A stretch of 64,000 bases of DNA from Sepioteuthis lessoniana (GCA_963585895.1 OY757939.1:29715731-29779730); one strand, 5' to 3'. Positions 26,301 through 40,100 are shown, counted from the first letter of the stretch. Notes: a model not told the origin generated them from the sequence alone. Numbers and translations: made by a program.

Positions 26301-26628
26301 TACTTTTCCTAGATTTGTCTGTAAGTTTGATAGTGCAAATGATTAGTTTTTCATGGTTGTTTTTAGTATAAATTTCAGTGTTTTTTTTTAAGTTGTTATT
26401 TATGTTAACGTATATATCGTGTGCAGATACATATGTTAATGTCAAAAAGTATATTTGCAATGTTATTTTACTAAACTGACATACCCGTTGATTAATTTGA
26501 ATTTTCATTAAACTACATATAAAAATTGGGCTAAAATGATTACTTTTAACAGTGTTTTTTTTTTCATGGTTGTTTTTAGTATAAATTTCAGTGTTTTCTT
26601 TAAGTTGTTACTTATGTTAACGTATATA
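23303..26628 (+). repeat. Region 3 HOR, short copy: P-Q-R-S plus truncated unit
   Basis: Four dimers (P 23303, Q 24082, R 24859, S 25638) and a 212-bp truncated unit. P has GATACACATGTT, TAACAAAGTTTTAC, GATTACATTTCC and TTTTTTAGTATATATTTC in B. Q has AATTCAGATT and AATATGAGCAG in A and ACGTACGAAAAT in B. R has AATTGTGATT in A, ATCCGGTGC in B, and a downstream header mutated to TCATGTGCAG. S has CTCTTAGTAAAGC and CTGTAAGCCC in A. The series is repeated in expanded form in the next block. Confidence 0.88.
26417..26628 (+). repeat. Truncated A/B fusion unit, copy 1 (212 bp)
   Basis: This unit starts as an ordinary A, follows it to CAGTGTTTT (about 26559), then jumps to the final part of a B at TTTTCATGGTTG and ends at a normal B-to-A boundary. 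About 567 bp (the rest of A and most of B) are missing. The join lies in T-runs common to both sides, so microhomology-mediated deletion or unequal crossing-over is the likely cause. It is the reason the dimer landmark spacing jumps to 991 bp. Confidence 0.93.
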
Positions 26629-29600
26629 TCGTGTGCAGATACATATGTTAATGTCAAAAAGTATATTTGCAATGTTATTTTACTAAATTGACATACCCGT
26701 TTATTACTTTAAATTTTAACTAAACTACATATAAAAATTGGGCTAAAATGATTACTTTTAACAGTGTTTTACTTTGTTTACATACTATAATCTTCAGGTT
26801 TAAATCCCGTGCTTTCAGTAAAGCTAACTGTTAGCCCGTGCTTATAATTTCAAAATAATTGAGATTTTCAATGTAATTTGAGCAAAAACGATTACTTTTC
26901 CCTGATTTCTCTGTAAGTTTGATAGTGTAAATGATTAGTTTTTCATGATTGTTTACGTAGTGTTTCTAGTATAAATCTCAGTGTTTTTAAAAGTTCTTAT
27001 TCATGTTAACGTATATATCGTGAGCAGATACACATGTTTATGTCAAAAAGTATATTTGCAATGTTATTTTACTAAACTGACATACCCGTTTATAACTTTG
27101 AATTTTCACTAAATCACGTATGAAAATAAAGCGAAAATGACTATTTCTTAACAAAGTTTTACTTAGTTTATATGCTATAATCTTCAGCGTTTTATCCCGT
27201 GCTTTTAGTAAAGCTAAATTAAAATATCGTTTGCCCGTGCATATAATTACAAAAAAATTAAGATTTTCAATGTCATTTGACCAAAAACGATTACATTTCC
27301 TAGATTTATCTGTAAGTTTGATAGTGCAAATGATTAGTTTTTCATGGTTGTTTTTTAGTATATATTTCAGTGTTTTTTTTAAGTTGTTATATATGTTAAC
27401 GTATATATCGTGTGCAGATACATATGTTAATGTCAAAAAGTATATTTGCAATGTTATTTTACTAAATTGACATACCCGTTTATTACTTTAAATTTTAACT
27501 AAATTACATATAAAAATTGGGCTAAAATGATTACTTTTAACAGTGTTTTACTTTGTTTACATACTATAATCTTCAGCTTTAAATCCCGTGCTTTCAGTAA
27601 AGCTAACTGTTAGCCCGTGCTTATAATTTCAAAATAATTCAGATTTTCAATGTAATATGAGCAGAAACGATTACTTTTCCCTGATTTCTCTGTAAGTTTG
27701 ATAGTGTAAATGATTAGTTTTTCATGATTGTTCAAGTAGTGTTTCTAGTATAAATCTCAGTGTTTTTACAAGTTCTTATTCATGTTAACGTATATATCGT
27801 GAGCAGATACATATGTTTATGTCAAAAAGTATATTTGCAATGTTACTTTACTAAACTGACATACCCGTTTATAACTTTGAATTTTCACTAAATCACGTAC
27901 GAAAATAAAGCGAAAACGACTATTTCTTAACAATGTTTTACTTAGTTTATATGCTATAATCTTCAGCGTTTTATCCCGTGCTTTTAGTAAAGCTAAATTA
28001 AAATATCGTTTGCCCGTGCATATAATTACAAAAAAATTAAGATTTTCAATGTCATTTGACCAAAAACGATTACTTTTCCTAGATTTATCTGTAAGTTTGA
28101 TAGTGCAAATGATTAGTTTTTCATGGTTGTTTTTAGTATAAATTTCAGTGTTTTCTTTAAGTTGTTACTTATGTTAACGTATATATCGTGTGCAGATACA
28201 TATGTTAATGTCAAAAAGTATATTTGCAATGTTATTTTACTAAATTGACATACTCGTTGATTACTTTGAATTTTCATTTAACTTCATATAAAAATTGGGC
28301 TAAAATGATTACTTTTAACAGTGTTTTACTTTGTTTACATACTATAATCTTCAGCTTTAAATCCCGTGCTTTCAGTAAAGCTAACTGTTAGCCCGTGCTT
28401 ATAATTTCAAAATAATTGAGATTTTCAATGTAATATGAGCAGAAACGATTACTTTTCCCTGATTTCTCTGTAAGTTTGATAGTGTAAATGATTAGTTTTT
28501 CATGATTGTTCAAGTAGTGTTTCTAGTATAAATCTCAGTGTTTTTACAAGTTCTTATTCATGTTAACGTATATATCGTGAGCAGATACATATGTTTATGT
28601 CAAAAAGTATATTTGCAATGTTACTTTACTAAACTGACATACCCGTTTATAACTTTGAATTTTCACTAAATCACGTACGAAAATAAAGCGAAAACGACTA
28701 TTTCTTAACAATGTTTTACTTAGTTTATATGCTATAATCTTCAGCGTTTTATCCCGTGCTTTTAGTAAAGCTAAATTAAAATATCGTTTGCCCGTGCATA
28801 TAATTACAAAAAAATTAAGATTTTCAATGTCATTTGACCAAAAACGATTACTTTTCCTAGATTTATCTGTAAGTTTGATAGTGCAAATGATTAGTTTTTC
28901 ATGGTTGTTTTTAGTATAAATTTCAGTGTTTTCTTTAAGTTGTTACTTATGTTAACGTATATATCGTGTGCAGATACATATGTTAATGTCAAAAAGTATA
29001 TTTGCAATGTTATTTTACTAAATTGATATACCCGTTGATTACTTTGAATTTTCATTAAACTACATATAAAAATTGGGCTAAAATGATTACTTTAAACAGT
29101 GTTTTACTTTGTTTACATACTATAATCTTCAGCTTTAAATCCCGTGCTCATAATAAAGCTAACTGTTAGCCCGTGCTTATAATTTCAAAATAATTGAGAT
29201 TTTCAATGTAATTTGACCAAAAACGATTACTTTTCCCTGATTTCTCTGTAAGTTTGATAGTGTAAATGATTAGTTTTTCATGATTGTTTACGTAGTGTTT
29301 CTAGTATAAATCTCAGTGTTTTTAAAAGTTGTTATTCATGTTAACGTATATATCGTGAGCAGATACATATGTTTATGTCAAAAAGTATATTTGCAATGTT
29401 ATTTTACTAAACTGACATACCCGTTTATAACTTTGAATTTTCACTAAATCACGTATGAAAATAAAGCGAAAATGACTATTTCTTAACAATGTTTTACTTA
29501 GTTTATATGCTATAATCTTCAGCGTTTTATCCCGTGCTTTTAGTAAAGCTAAATTAATATATCGTTTGCCCGTGCATATAATTACAAAAAAATTGAGATT

Positions 29601-32600
29601 TTCAATGTCATTTGACCAAAAACGATTACTTTTCCTAGATTTGTCTGTAAGTTTGATAGTGCAAATGATTAGTTTTTCATGGTTGTTTTTTAGTATATAT
29701 TTCAGTGTTTTTTTTAAGTTGTTATATATGTTAACGTATATATCGTGTGCAGATACATATGTTAATGTCAAAAAGTATATTTGCAATGTTATTTTACTAA
29801 ATTGACATACCCGTTTATTACTTTAAATTTTAACTAAATTACATATAAAAATTGGGCTAAAATGATTACTTTTAACAGTGTTTTACTTTGTTTACATACT
29901 ATAATCTTCAGCTTTAAATCCCGTGCTTTCAGTAAAGCTAACTGTTAGCCCGTGCTTATAATTTCAAAATAATTCAGATTTTCAATGTAATATGAGCAGA
30001 AACGATTACTTTTCCCTGATTTCTCTGTAAGTTTGATAGTGTAAATGATTAGTTTTTCATGATTGTTCAAGTAGTGTTTCTAGTATAAATCTCAGTGTTT
30101 TTACAAGTTCTTATTCATGTTAACGTATATATCGTGAGCAGATACATATGTTTATGTCAAAAAGTATATTTGCAATGTTACTTTACTAAACTGACATACC
30201 CGTTTATAACTTTGAATTTTCACTAAATCACGTACGAAAATAAAGCGAAAACGACTATTTCTTAACAATGTTTTACTTAGTTTATATGCTATAATCTTCA
30301 GCGTTTTATCCCGTGCTTTTAGTAAAGCTAAATTAAAATATCGTTTGCCCGTGCATATAATTACAAAAAAATTAAGATTTTCAATGTCATTTGACCAAAA
30401 ACGATTACTTTTCCTAGATTTATCTGTAAGTTTGATAGTGCAAATGATTAGTTTTTCATGGTTGTTTTTAGTATAAATTTCAGTGTTTTCTTTAAGTTGT
30501 TACTTATGTTAACGTATATATCGTGTGCAGATACATATGTTAATGTCAAAAAGTATATTTGCAATGTTATTTTACTAAATTGACATACCCGTTGATTACT
30601 TTGAATTTTCATTTAACTTCATATAAAAATTGGGCTAAAATGATTACTTTTAACAGTGTTTTACTTTGTTTACATACTATAATCTTCAGCTTTAAATCCC
30701 GTGCTTTCAATAAAGCTAACTGTTAGCCCGTGCTTATAATTTCAAAATAATTGTGATTTTCAATGTAATTTGAGCAAAAACGATTACTTTTCCCTGATTT
30801 CTCTGTAAGTTTGATAGTGTAAATGATTAGTTTTTCATGATTGTTCAAGTAGTGTTTCTAGTATAAATCTCAGTGTTTTTACAAGTTCTTATTCATGTTA
30901 ACGTATATATCGTGAGCAGATACATATGTTTATGTCAAAAAGTATATTTGCAATGTTACTTTACTAAACTGACATACCCGTTTATAACTTTGAATTTTCA
31001 CTAAATCACGTATGAAAATAAAGCGAAAATGACTATTTCTTAACAATGATTTACTTAGTTTATATGCTATAATCTTCAGCGTTTTATCCGGTGCTTTTAG
31101 TAAAGCTAAATTAAAATATCGTTTGCCCGTGCATATAATTACAAAAAAATTGAGATTTTCAATGTCATTTGACCAAAAACGATTACTTTTCCTAGATTTG
31201 TCTGTAAGTTTGATAGTGCAAATGATTAGTTTTTCATGGTTGTTTTTAGTATAAATTTCAGTGTTTTTTTTTAAGTTGTTATTTATGTTAACGTATATAT
31301 CATGTGCAGATACATATGTTAATGTCAAAAAGTATATTTGCAATGTTATTTTACTAAATTGACATACCCGTTGATTACTTTGAATTTTCATTAAACTACA
31401 TATAAAAATTGGGCTAAAATGATTACTTTTAACAGTGTTTTACTTTGTTTACATACTATAATCTTCAGCTTTAAATCCCGTGCTGTTAGTAAAGCTAACT
31501 GTAAGCCCGTGCTTATAATTTCAAAATAATTTAGATTTTCAATGTAATTTGAGCAGAAACGATTACTTTTCCCTGATTTCTCTCTAAGTTTGATAGTGTA
31601 AATGATTAGTTTTTCATGATTGTTTACGTAGTGTTTCTAGTATAAATCTCAGTGTTTTTAAAAGTTCTTATTCATGTTAACGTATATATCGTGAGCAGAT
31701 ACATATGTTTATGTCAAAAAGTATATTTGCAATGTTATTTTACTAAATTGACATACCCGTTTATAACTTTGAATTTTCACTAAATCACGTATGAAAATAA
31801 AGCGAAAATGACTATTTCTTAACAATGATTTACTTAGTTTATATGCTATAATCTTCAGCGTTTTATCCGGTGCTTTTAGTAAAGCTAAATTAAAATATCG
31901 TTTGCCCGTGCATATAATTACAAAAAAATTGAGATTTTCAATATCATTTGACCAAAAACGATTACTTTTCCTAGATTTGTCTGTAAGTTTGATAGTGCAA
32001 ATGATTAGTTTTTCATGGTTGTTTTTAGTATAAATTTCAGTGTTTTTTTTTAAGTTGTTATTTATGTTAACGTATATATCATGTGCAGATACATATGTTA
32101 ATGTCAAAAAGTATATTTGCAATGTTATTTTACTAAATTGACATACCCGTTGATTACTTTGAATTTTCATTAAACTACATATAAAAATTGGGCTAAAATG
32201 ATTACTTTTAACAGTGTTTTACTTTGTTTACATACTATAATCTTCAGCTTTAAATCCCGTGCTCTTAGTAAAGCTAACTGTAAGCCCGTGCTTATAATTT
32301 CAAAATAATTTAGATTTTCAATGTAATTTGAGCAGAAACGATTACTTTTCCCTGATTTCTCTCTAAGTTTGATAGTGTAAATGATTAGTTTTTCATGATT
32401 GTTTACGTAGTGTTTCTAGTATAAATCTCAGTGTTTTTAAAAGTTCTTATTCATGTTAACGTATATATCGTGAGCAGATACATATGTTTATGTCAAAAAG
32501 TATATTTGCAATGTTATTTTACTAAATTGACATACCCGTTTATAACTTTGAATTTTCACTAAATCACGTATGAAAATAAAGCGAAAATGACTATTTCTTA

Positions 32601-33068
32601 ACAATGTTTTACTTAGTTTATATGCTATAATCTTCAGCGTTTTATCCCGTGCTTTTAGTAAAGCTAAATTAAAATATCGTTTTCCCGTGCATATAATTAC
32701 AAAAAAATTGAGATTTTCAATGTCATTTGACCAAAAACGATTACTTTTCCTAGATTTGTCTGTAAGTTTGATAGTGCAAATGATTAGTTTTTCATGGTTG
32801 TTTTTAGTATAAATTTCAGTGTTTTTTTTTAAGTTGTTATTTATGTTAACGTATATATCGTGTGCAGATACATATGTTAATGTCAAAAAGTATATTTGCA
32901 ATGTTATTTTACTAAACTGACATACCCGTTGATTAATTTGAATTTTCATTAAACTACATATAAAAATTGGGCTAAAATGATTACTTTTAATAGTGTTTTT
33001 TTTTCATGGTTGTTTTTAGTATAAATTTCAGTGTTTTCTTTAAGTTGTTACTTATGTTAACGTATATA
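26629..33068 (+). repeat. Region 3 HOR, expanded copy
   Basis: Eight dimers (B landmarks 27120, 27899, 28677, 29455, 30234, 31012, 31791, 32570) and a second truncated unit. By diagnostics the order is P, Q, Q-like, P-tail hybrid, Q, R, R/S, S, truncated. P and Q here match the first copy at an offset of 3326 bp. The final R/S-S-truncated part matches 25350-26628 at an offset of 6441 bp. Internal duplication of Q and R explains the larger size. The A before 29455 has TTTGACCAAAAACG, a B-specific variant inside an A unit, suggesting a short conversion tract. Confidence 0.87.
32858..33068 (+). repeat. Truncated A/B fusion unit, copy 2 (211 bp)
   Basis: This has the same fusion as at 26417-26628, with the A start joined to the B end at a T-run (about 33000), 6441 bp downstream. 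It differs by one T in the run and by TTTAATAGTG against TTTAACAGTG. Sequence to the left matches the first copy for at least one and a half dimers, while the next A to the right is a different subtype (TTGCTTTGAATTTTCAATAA here, TTACTTTAAATTTTAAC there). The junction was therefore duplicated with its left flank and later joined to new sequence. Confidence 0.93.
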
Positions 33069-36000
33069 TCGTGTGCAGATACATATGTTAATGTCAAAAA
33101 GTATATTTGCAATGTTATTTTACTAAATTGACATACCCGTTGATTGCTTTGAATTTTCAATAACTACATATGAAAATTGGGCTAAAATGATTACTTTTAA
33201 CAGTGTTTTACTTTGTTTACATACTATAATCTTCAGCTTTAAATCCCGTGCTTTCAGTAAAGCTAACTGTTAGCCCGTGCTTATAATTTCAAAATAATTT
33301 AGATTTTCAATGTAATTTGAGCAAAAACGATTACTTTTCCCTGATTTCTCTGTAAGTTTGATAGTGTAAATGATCAGTTTTTCATGATTGTTTACGTAGT
33401 GTTTCTAGTATAAATCTCAGTGTTTTTAAAAGTTGTTATTCATGTTAACCTATATATCGTGAGCAGATACATATGTTTATGTCAAAAAGTATATTTGCAA
33501 TGTTATTTTACTAAACTGACATACCCGTTTATAACTTTGAATTTTCACTAAATCACGTATGAAAATAAAGCGTAAATGACTATTTCTTAACAATGTTTTA
33601 CTTAGTTTATATGCTATAATCTTCAGCGTTTTATCCCGTGCTTTTAGTAAAGCTAAATTAAAATATCGTTTGCCCGTGCATATAATTACAAAAGAATTGA
33701 GATTTTCAATGTCATTTGACCAAAAACGATTACTTTTCCTAGATTTGTCTGTAAGTTTTATAGTGCAAATGATTAGTTTTTCATGGTTGTTATTTAGTAT
33801 AAATTTCAGTGTTTTTTTTAAGTTGTTATTTATGTTAACGTATATATCGTGTGCAGATACATATGTTAATGTCAAAAAGTATATTTGCAATGTTTTTTTA
33901 CTAAATTGACATACCCGTTGATTACTATGAACTTTCACTAAACTACATACGAAAATTGGGCTAAAATGATTACATTTAACAGTGTTTTACTTTGTTTACA
34001 TACTATAATCTTCAGCTTTAAATCCCGTGCTTTCAGTAAAGCTAACTGTTAGCCCGTGCTTATAATTTCAAAATAAATTAGATTTTCAATGTAATTTGAG
34101 CAAAAACGATTACTTTTCCCGGATTTCTCTGTAAGTTTGATAGTGTAAATGATTAATTTTTCATGATTGTTCAAGTAGTGTTTCTAGTATAAATCTCAGT
34201 GTTTTTAAAAGTTCTTATTCATGTTAACGTATATAAAGATAGCAGATACATATGTTTATGTCAAAAAGTATATTTGCAATGTTATTTTACTAAACTGACA
34301 TACCCGTTTATAACTTTGAATTTTCACTAAATCACGTATGAAAATAAAGCGTAAATGACTATTTCTTAACAATGTTTTACTTAGTTTATATGCTATAATC
34401 TTCAGCGTTTTATCCCGTGCTTTTAGTAAAGCTAAATTAATATATCGTTTGCCCGTGCATATAATTACAAAAGAATTGAGATTTTCAATGTCATTTGACC
34501 AAAAACGATTACTTTTCCTAGATTTGTCTGTAAGTTTTATAGTGCAAATGATTAGTTTTTCATGGTTGTTTTTAGTATAAATTTCAGTGTTTTTTTTAAG
34601 TTGTTATTTATGTTAACGTATATATCGTGTGCAGATACATATGTTAATGTCAAAAAGTATATTTGCAATGTTTTTTTACTAAATTGACATACCCGTTGAT
34701 TACTATGAACTTTCACTAAACTACATACGAAAATTGGGCGAAAATGATTACATTTAACAGTGTTTTACTTTGTTTACATACTATAATCTTCAGCTTTAAA
34801 TCCCGTGCTTTCAGTAAAGCTAACTGTTAGCCCGTGCTTATAATTTCAAAATAAATTAGATTTTCAATGTAATTTGAGCAAAAACGATTACTTTTCCCGG
34901 ATTTCTCTGTAAGTTTGATAGTGTAAATGATTAATTTTTCATGATTGTTCAAGTAGTGTTTCTAGTATAAATCTCAGTGTTTTTAAAAGTTCTTATTCAT
35001 GTTAACGTATATAAAGATAGCAGATACATATGTTTATGTCAAAAAGTATATTTGCAATGTTATTTTACTAAACTGACATACCCGTTTATAACTTTGAATT
35101 TTCACTAAATCACGTATGAAAATAAAGCGTAAATGACTATTTCTTAACAATGTTTTACTTAGTTTATATGCTATAATCTTCAGCGTTTTATCCCGTGCTT
35201 TTAGTAAAGCTAAATTAATATATCGTTTGCCCGTGCATATAATTACAAAAAAATTGAGATTTTCAATGTCATTTGACCAAAAACGATTACTTTTCCTAGA
35301 TTTGTCTGTTAGTTTGATAGTGCAAATGATTAGTTTTTCATGGTTGTTATTTAGTATAAATTTCAGTGTTTTTTTTAAGTTGTTATTTATGTTAACGTAT
35401 ATATCGTGTGCAGATACATATGTTAATGTCAAAAAGTATATTTGCAATGTTTTTTTACTAAATTGACATACCCGTTGATTACTATGAACTTTCACTAAAC
35501 TACATACGAAAATTGGGCTAAAATGATTACATTTAACAGTGTTTTACTTTGTTTACATACTATAATCTTCAGCTTTAAATCCCGTGCTTTCAGTAAAGCT
35601 AACTCTTAGCCCGTGCTTATAATTTCAAAATAAATTAGATTTTCAATGTAATTTGAGCAAAAACGATTACTTTTCCCTGATTTCTCTGTAAGTTTGATAG
35701 TGTAAATGATTAATTTTTCATGATTGTTCAAGTAGTGTTTCTAGTATAAATCTCAGTGTTTTTAAAAGTTCTTATTCATGTTAACGTTTATATCGTGAGC
35801 AGATACATATGTTTATGTCAAAAAGTATATTTGCAATGTTATTTTACTAAACTGACATACCCGTTTATAACTTTGATTTTTCACTAAATCACGTATGAAA
35901 ATAAAGCGTAAATGACTATTTCTTAACAATGTTTTCTTTGTTTATATGCTATAATCTTCAGCGTTTTATCCCGTGCTTTTAGTAAAGCTAAATTAAAATA

Positions 36001-36961
36001 TCGTTTGCCCGTGCATATAATTACAAAAGAATTGAGATTTTCAATGTCATTTGACCAAAAACGATTACTTTTCCTAGATTTGTCTGTAAGTTTTATAGTG
36101 CAAATGATTAGTTTTTCATGGTTGTTATTTAGTATAAATTTCAGTGTTTTTTTTAAGTTGTTATTTATGTTAACGTATATATCGTGTGCAGATACATATG
36201 TTAATGTCAAAAAGTATATTTGCAATGTTTTTTTACTAAATTGACATACCCGTTGATTACTATGAACTTTCACTAAACTACATACGAAAATTGGGCTAAA
36301 ATGATTACATTTAACAGTGTTTTACTTTGTTTACATACTATAATCTTCAGCTTTAAATCCCGTGCTTTCAGTAAAGCTAACTGTTAGCCCGTGCTTATAA
36401 TTTCAAAATAAATTAGATTTTCAATGTAATTTGAGCAAAAACGATTACTTTTCCCTGATTTCTCTGTAAGTTTGATAGTGTAAATGATTAGTTTTTCATG
36501 ATTGTTCAAGTAGTGTTTCTAGTATAAATCTCAGTGTTTTTAAAAGTTCTTATTCATGTTAACGTATATATCGTGAGCAGATACATATGTTTATGTCAAA
36601 AAGTATATTTGCAATGTTATTTTACTAAACTGACATACCCGTTTATAACTTTGAATTTTCACTAAATCACGTATGAAAATAAAGCATAAATGACTATTTC
36701 TTAACAATGTTTTACTTAGTTTATATGCTATAATCTTCAACGTTTTATCCCGTGCTTTTAGTAAAGCTAAATTAATATATCGTTTGCCCGTGCATATAAT
36801 TACAAAAAAATTGAGATTTTCAATGTCATTTGACCAAAAACGATTACTTTTCCTAGATTTGTCTGTTAGTTTGATAGTGCAAATGATTAGTTTTTCGTGG
36901 TTGTTATTTAGTATAAATTTCAGTGTTTTTTTTTAAGTTGTTATTTATGTTAACGTATATA
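33069..36961 (+). repeat. Region 4a: dimers with TATGAACTTTC A units
   Basis: Five dimers (B landmarks 33559, 34338, 35116, 35895, 36673). Four A units share ACTATGAACTTTCAC and CTACATACGAAAATTGG, found nowhere else in the window. B units at 33559, 34338 and 35895 have AAAAGAATTGAG. Two successive A-to-B junctions (34233 and 35011, 778 bp apart) carry ATAAAGATAGCAG in place of the usual ATATCGTGAGCAG, so a single dimer has been tandemly duplicated. The B at 35895 has a small deletion at GTTTTCTTTGTTTATATG. The region-4 marker TTGTTATTTAG appears here for the first time. Confidence 0.85.
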
Positions 36962-37129
36962 TCGTGTGCAGATACATATGTTAATGTCAAAAAGTAAATT
37001 TGCAATGTTATTTTTCTAAATTGACATACCCGTTGATTACTTTGAATTTTCATTAAACTACATATGAAAATTGGCCTAAAATGATTACTTTTAATAGTGT
37101 TTTACTTTGTTTACATACTATAATCTTCA

Positions 37130-40100
37130 GCTTTAAATCCCGTGCTTTCAGTAAAGCTAACTGTTAGCCCGTGCTTATAATTTCAAAATAATTTAGATTT
37201 TCAATGTAATTTGAGCAAAAACGATTACTTTTCCCTGATTTCTCTGTAAGTTTGATAGTGTAAATGATTAGTTTTTCATGATTGTTTACGTAGTGTTTCT
37301 AGTATAAATCTCAGTGTTTTAAAAGTTGTTATTCATGTTAACGTATATATCGTGAGCAGATACATATGTTTATGTCAAAAAGTATATTTGCAATGTTATT
37401 TTACTAAACTGACATACCCGTTTATAACTTTGAATTTTCACTAAATCACGTATGAAAATAAAGCGTAAATGACTATTTCTTAACAATGTTTTACTTAGTT
37501 TATATGCTATAATCTTCAGCGTTTTATCCCGTGCTTTTAGTAAAGCTAAATTAATATATCGTTTGCCCGTGCATATAATTACAAAAAAATTGAGATTTTC
37601 AATGTCATTTGACCAAAAACGATTACTTTTCCTAGATTTGTCTGTTAGTTTGATAGTGCAAATGATTAGTTTTTCATGGTTGTTATTTAGTATAAATTTC
37701 AGTGTTTTTTTTAAGTTGTTATTTATGTTAACGTATATATCGTGTGCAGATACATATGCTAATGTCAAAAAGTATATTTGCAATGTTATTTTACTAAATT
37801 GACATACCCGTTGATTGCTTTGAATTTTCATTAAACTACATATAAAAATTGGGCTAAAATGATTACATTTAACAGTGTTTTACTTTGTTTACATACTATA
37901 ATCTTCAGCTTTAAATCCCGTGCTTTCAGTAAAGCTAACTGTTAGCCCGTGCTTATAATTTCAAAATAAATTAGATTTTCAATGTAATTTGAGCAAAAAC
38001 GATTACTTTTCCCTGATTTCTCTGTAAGTTTGATAGTGTAAATGATTAGTTTTTCATGATTGTTCAAGTAGTGTTTCTAGTATAAATCTCAGTGTTTTTA
38101 AAAGTTGTTATTCATGTTAACGTATATATCGTGAGCAGATACATATGTTTATGTCAAAAAGTATATTTGCAATGTTATTTTACTAAACTGACATACCCGT
38201 TTATAACTTTGAATTTTCACTAAATCACGTATGAAAATAAAGCGAAAATGACTATTTCTTAACAAAGTTTTACTTAGTTTATAATCTATAATCTTCAGCG
38301 TTTTCTCCCGTGCTTTTAGTAATGCTAAATTAATATATCGTTTGCCCGTGCATATAATTACAAAAAAATTGAGATTTTCAATGTCATTTGACCAAAAACG
38401 ATTACTTTTCCTAGATTTGTCTGTTAGTTTGATAGTGCAAATGATTAGTTTTCCATGGTTGTTATTTAGTATAAATTTCAGGGTTTTTTTTTAAGTTGTT
38501 ATTTATGTTAACGTATATATCGTGTGCAGATACATATGTTAATGTCAAAAAGTATATTTGCCATGATATTTTACTAAATTGACATACCCGTTGATTGCTT
38601 TGAATTTTCAATAACTACATATGAAAATTGGGCTAAAATGATTACTTTTAACAGTGTTTTACTTTGTTTACATACTATAATCTTCAGCTTTAAATCCCGT
38701 GCTTTCAGTAAAGCTAACTGTTAGCCCGTGCTTATAATTTCAAAATAATTTAGATTTTCAATGTAATTTGAGCAAAAACGATTACTTTTCCCTGATTTCT
38801 CTGTAAGTTTGATAGTGTAAATGATTAGTTTTTCATGATTGTTTACGTAGTGTTTCTAGTATAAATCTCAGTGTTTTAAAAGTTGTTATTCATGTTAACG
38901 TATATATCGTGAGCAGATACATATGTTTATGTCAAAAAGTATATTTGCAATGTTATTTTACTAAACTGACATACCCGTTTATAACTTTGAATTTTCACTA
39001 AATCACGTATGAAAATAAAGCGTAAATGACTATTTCTTAACAATGTTTTACTTAGTTTATATGCTATAATCTTCAGCGTTTTATCCCGTGCTTTTAGTAA
39101 AGCTAAATTAATATATCGTTTGCCCGTGCATATAATTACAAAAAAATTGAGATTTTCAATGTCATTTGACCAAAAACGATTACTTTTCCTAGATTTGTCT
39201 GTTAGTTTGATAGTGCAAATGATTAGTTTTTCATGGTTGTTATTTAGTATAAATTTCAGTGTTTTTTTTAAGTTGTTATTTATGTTAACGTATATATCGT
39301 GTGCAGATACATATGCTAATGTCAAAAAGTATATTTGCAATGTTATTTTACTAAATTGACATACCCGTTGATTGCTTTGAATTTTCATTAAACTACATAT
39401 AAAAATTGGGCTAAAATGATTACATTTAACAGTGTTTTACTTTGTTTACATACTATAATCTTCAGCTTTAAATCCCGTGCTTTCAGTAAAGCTAACTGTT
39501 AGCCCGTGCTTATAATTTCAAAATAAATTAGATTTTCAATGTAATTTGAGCAAAAACGATTACTTTTCCCTGATTTCTCTGTAAGTTTGATAGTGTAAAT
39601 GATTAGTTTTTCATGATTGTTCAAGTAGTGTTTCTAGTATAAATCTCAGTGTTTTTAAAAGTTGTTATTCATGTTAACGTATATATCGTGAGCAGATACA
39701 TATGTTTATGTCAAAAAGTATATTTGCAATGTTATTTTACTAAACTGACATACCCGTTTATAACTTTGAATTTTCACTAAATCACGTATGAAAATAAAGC
39801 GAAAATGACTATTTCTTAACAAAGTTTTACTTAGTTTATAATCTATAATCTTCAGCGTTTTCTCCCGTGCTTTTAGTAATGCTAAATTAATATATCGTTT
39901 GCCCGTGCATATAATTACAAAAAAATTGAGATTTTCAATGTCATTTGACCAAAAACGATTACTTTTCCTAGATTTGTCTGTTAGTTTGATAGTGCAAATG
40001 ATTAGTTTTCCATGGTTGTTATTTAGTATAAATTTCAGGGTTTTTTTTTAAGTTGTTATTTATGTTAACGTATATATCGTGTGCAGATACATATGTTAAT

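Noticed and set aside
26417-26628. Transposon insertion or solo LTR causing the spacing jump
   Set aside because: All of the extra sequence aligns to A and B. There are no terminal repeats of a new element and no target-site duplication; it is an internal deletion fusion of satellite units.
33670-33909. Plus-strand frame of 79 codons starting at MPVHIITKKLRF, recurring from 24 to 62 kb
   Set aside because: It overlaps the minus-strand frame in the same repeat, depends on the TTGTTATTTAG length variant, and crosses the B-to-A boundary. It is a by-product of AT-rich repeat sequence.
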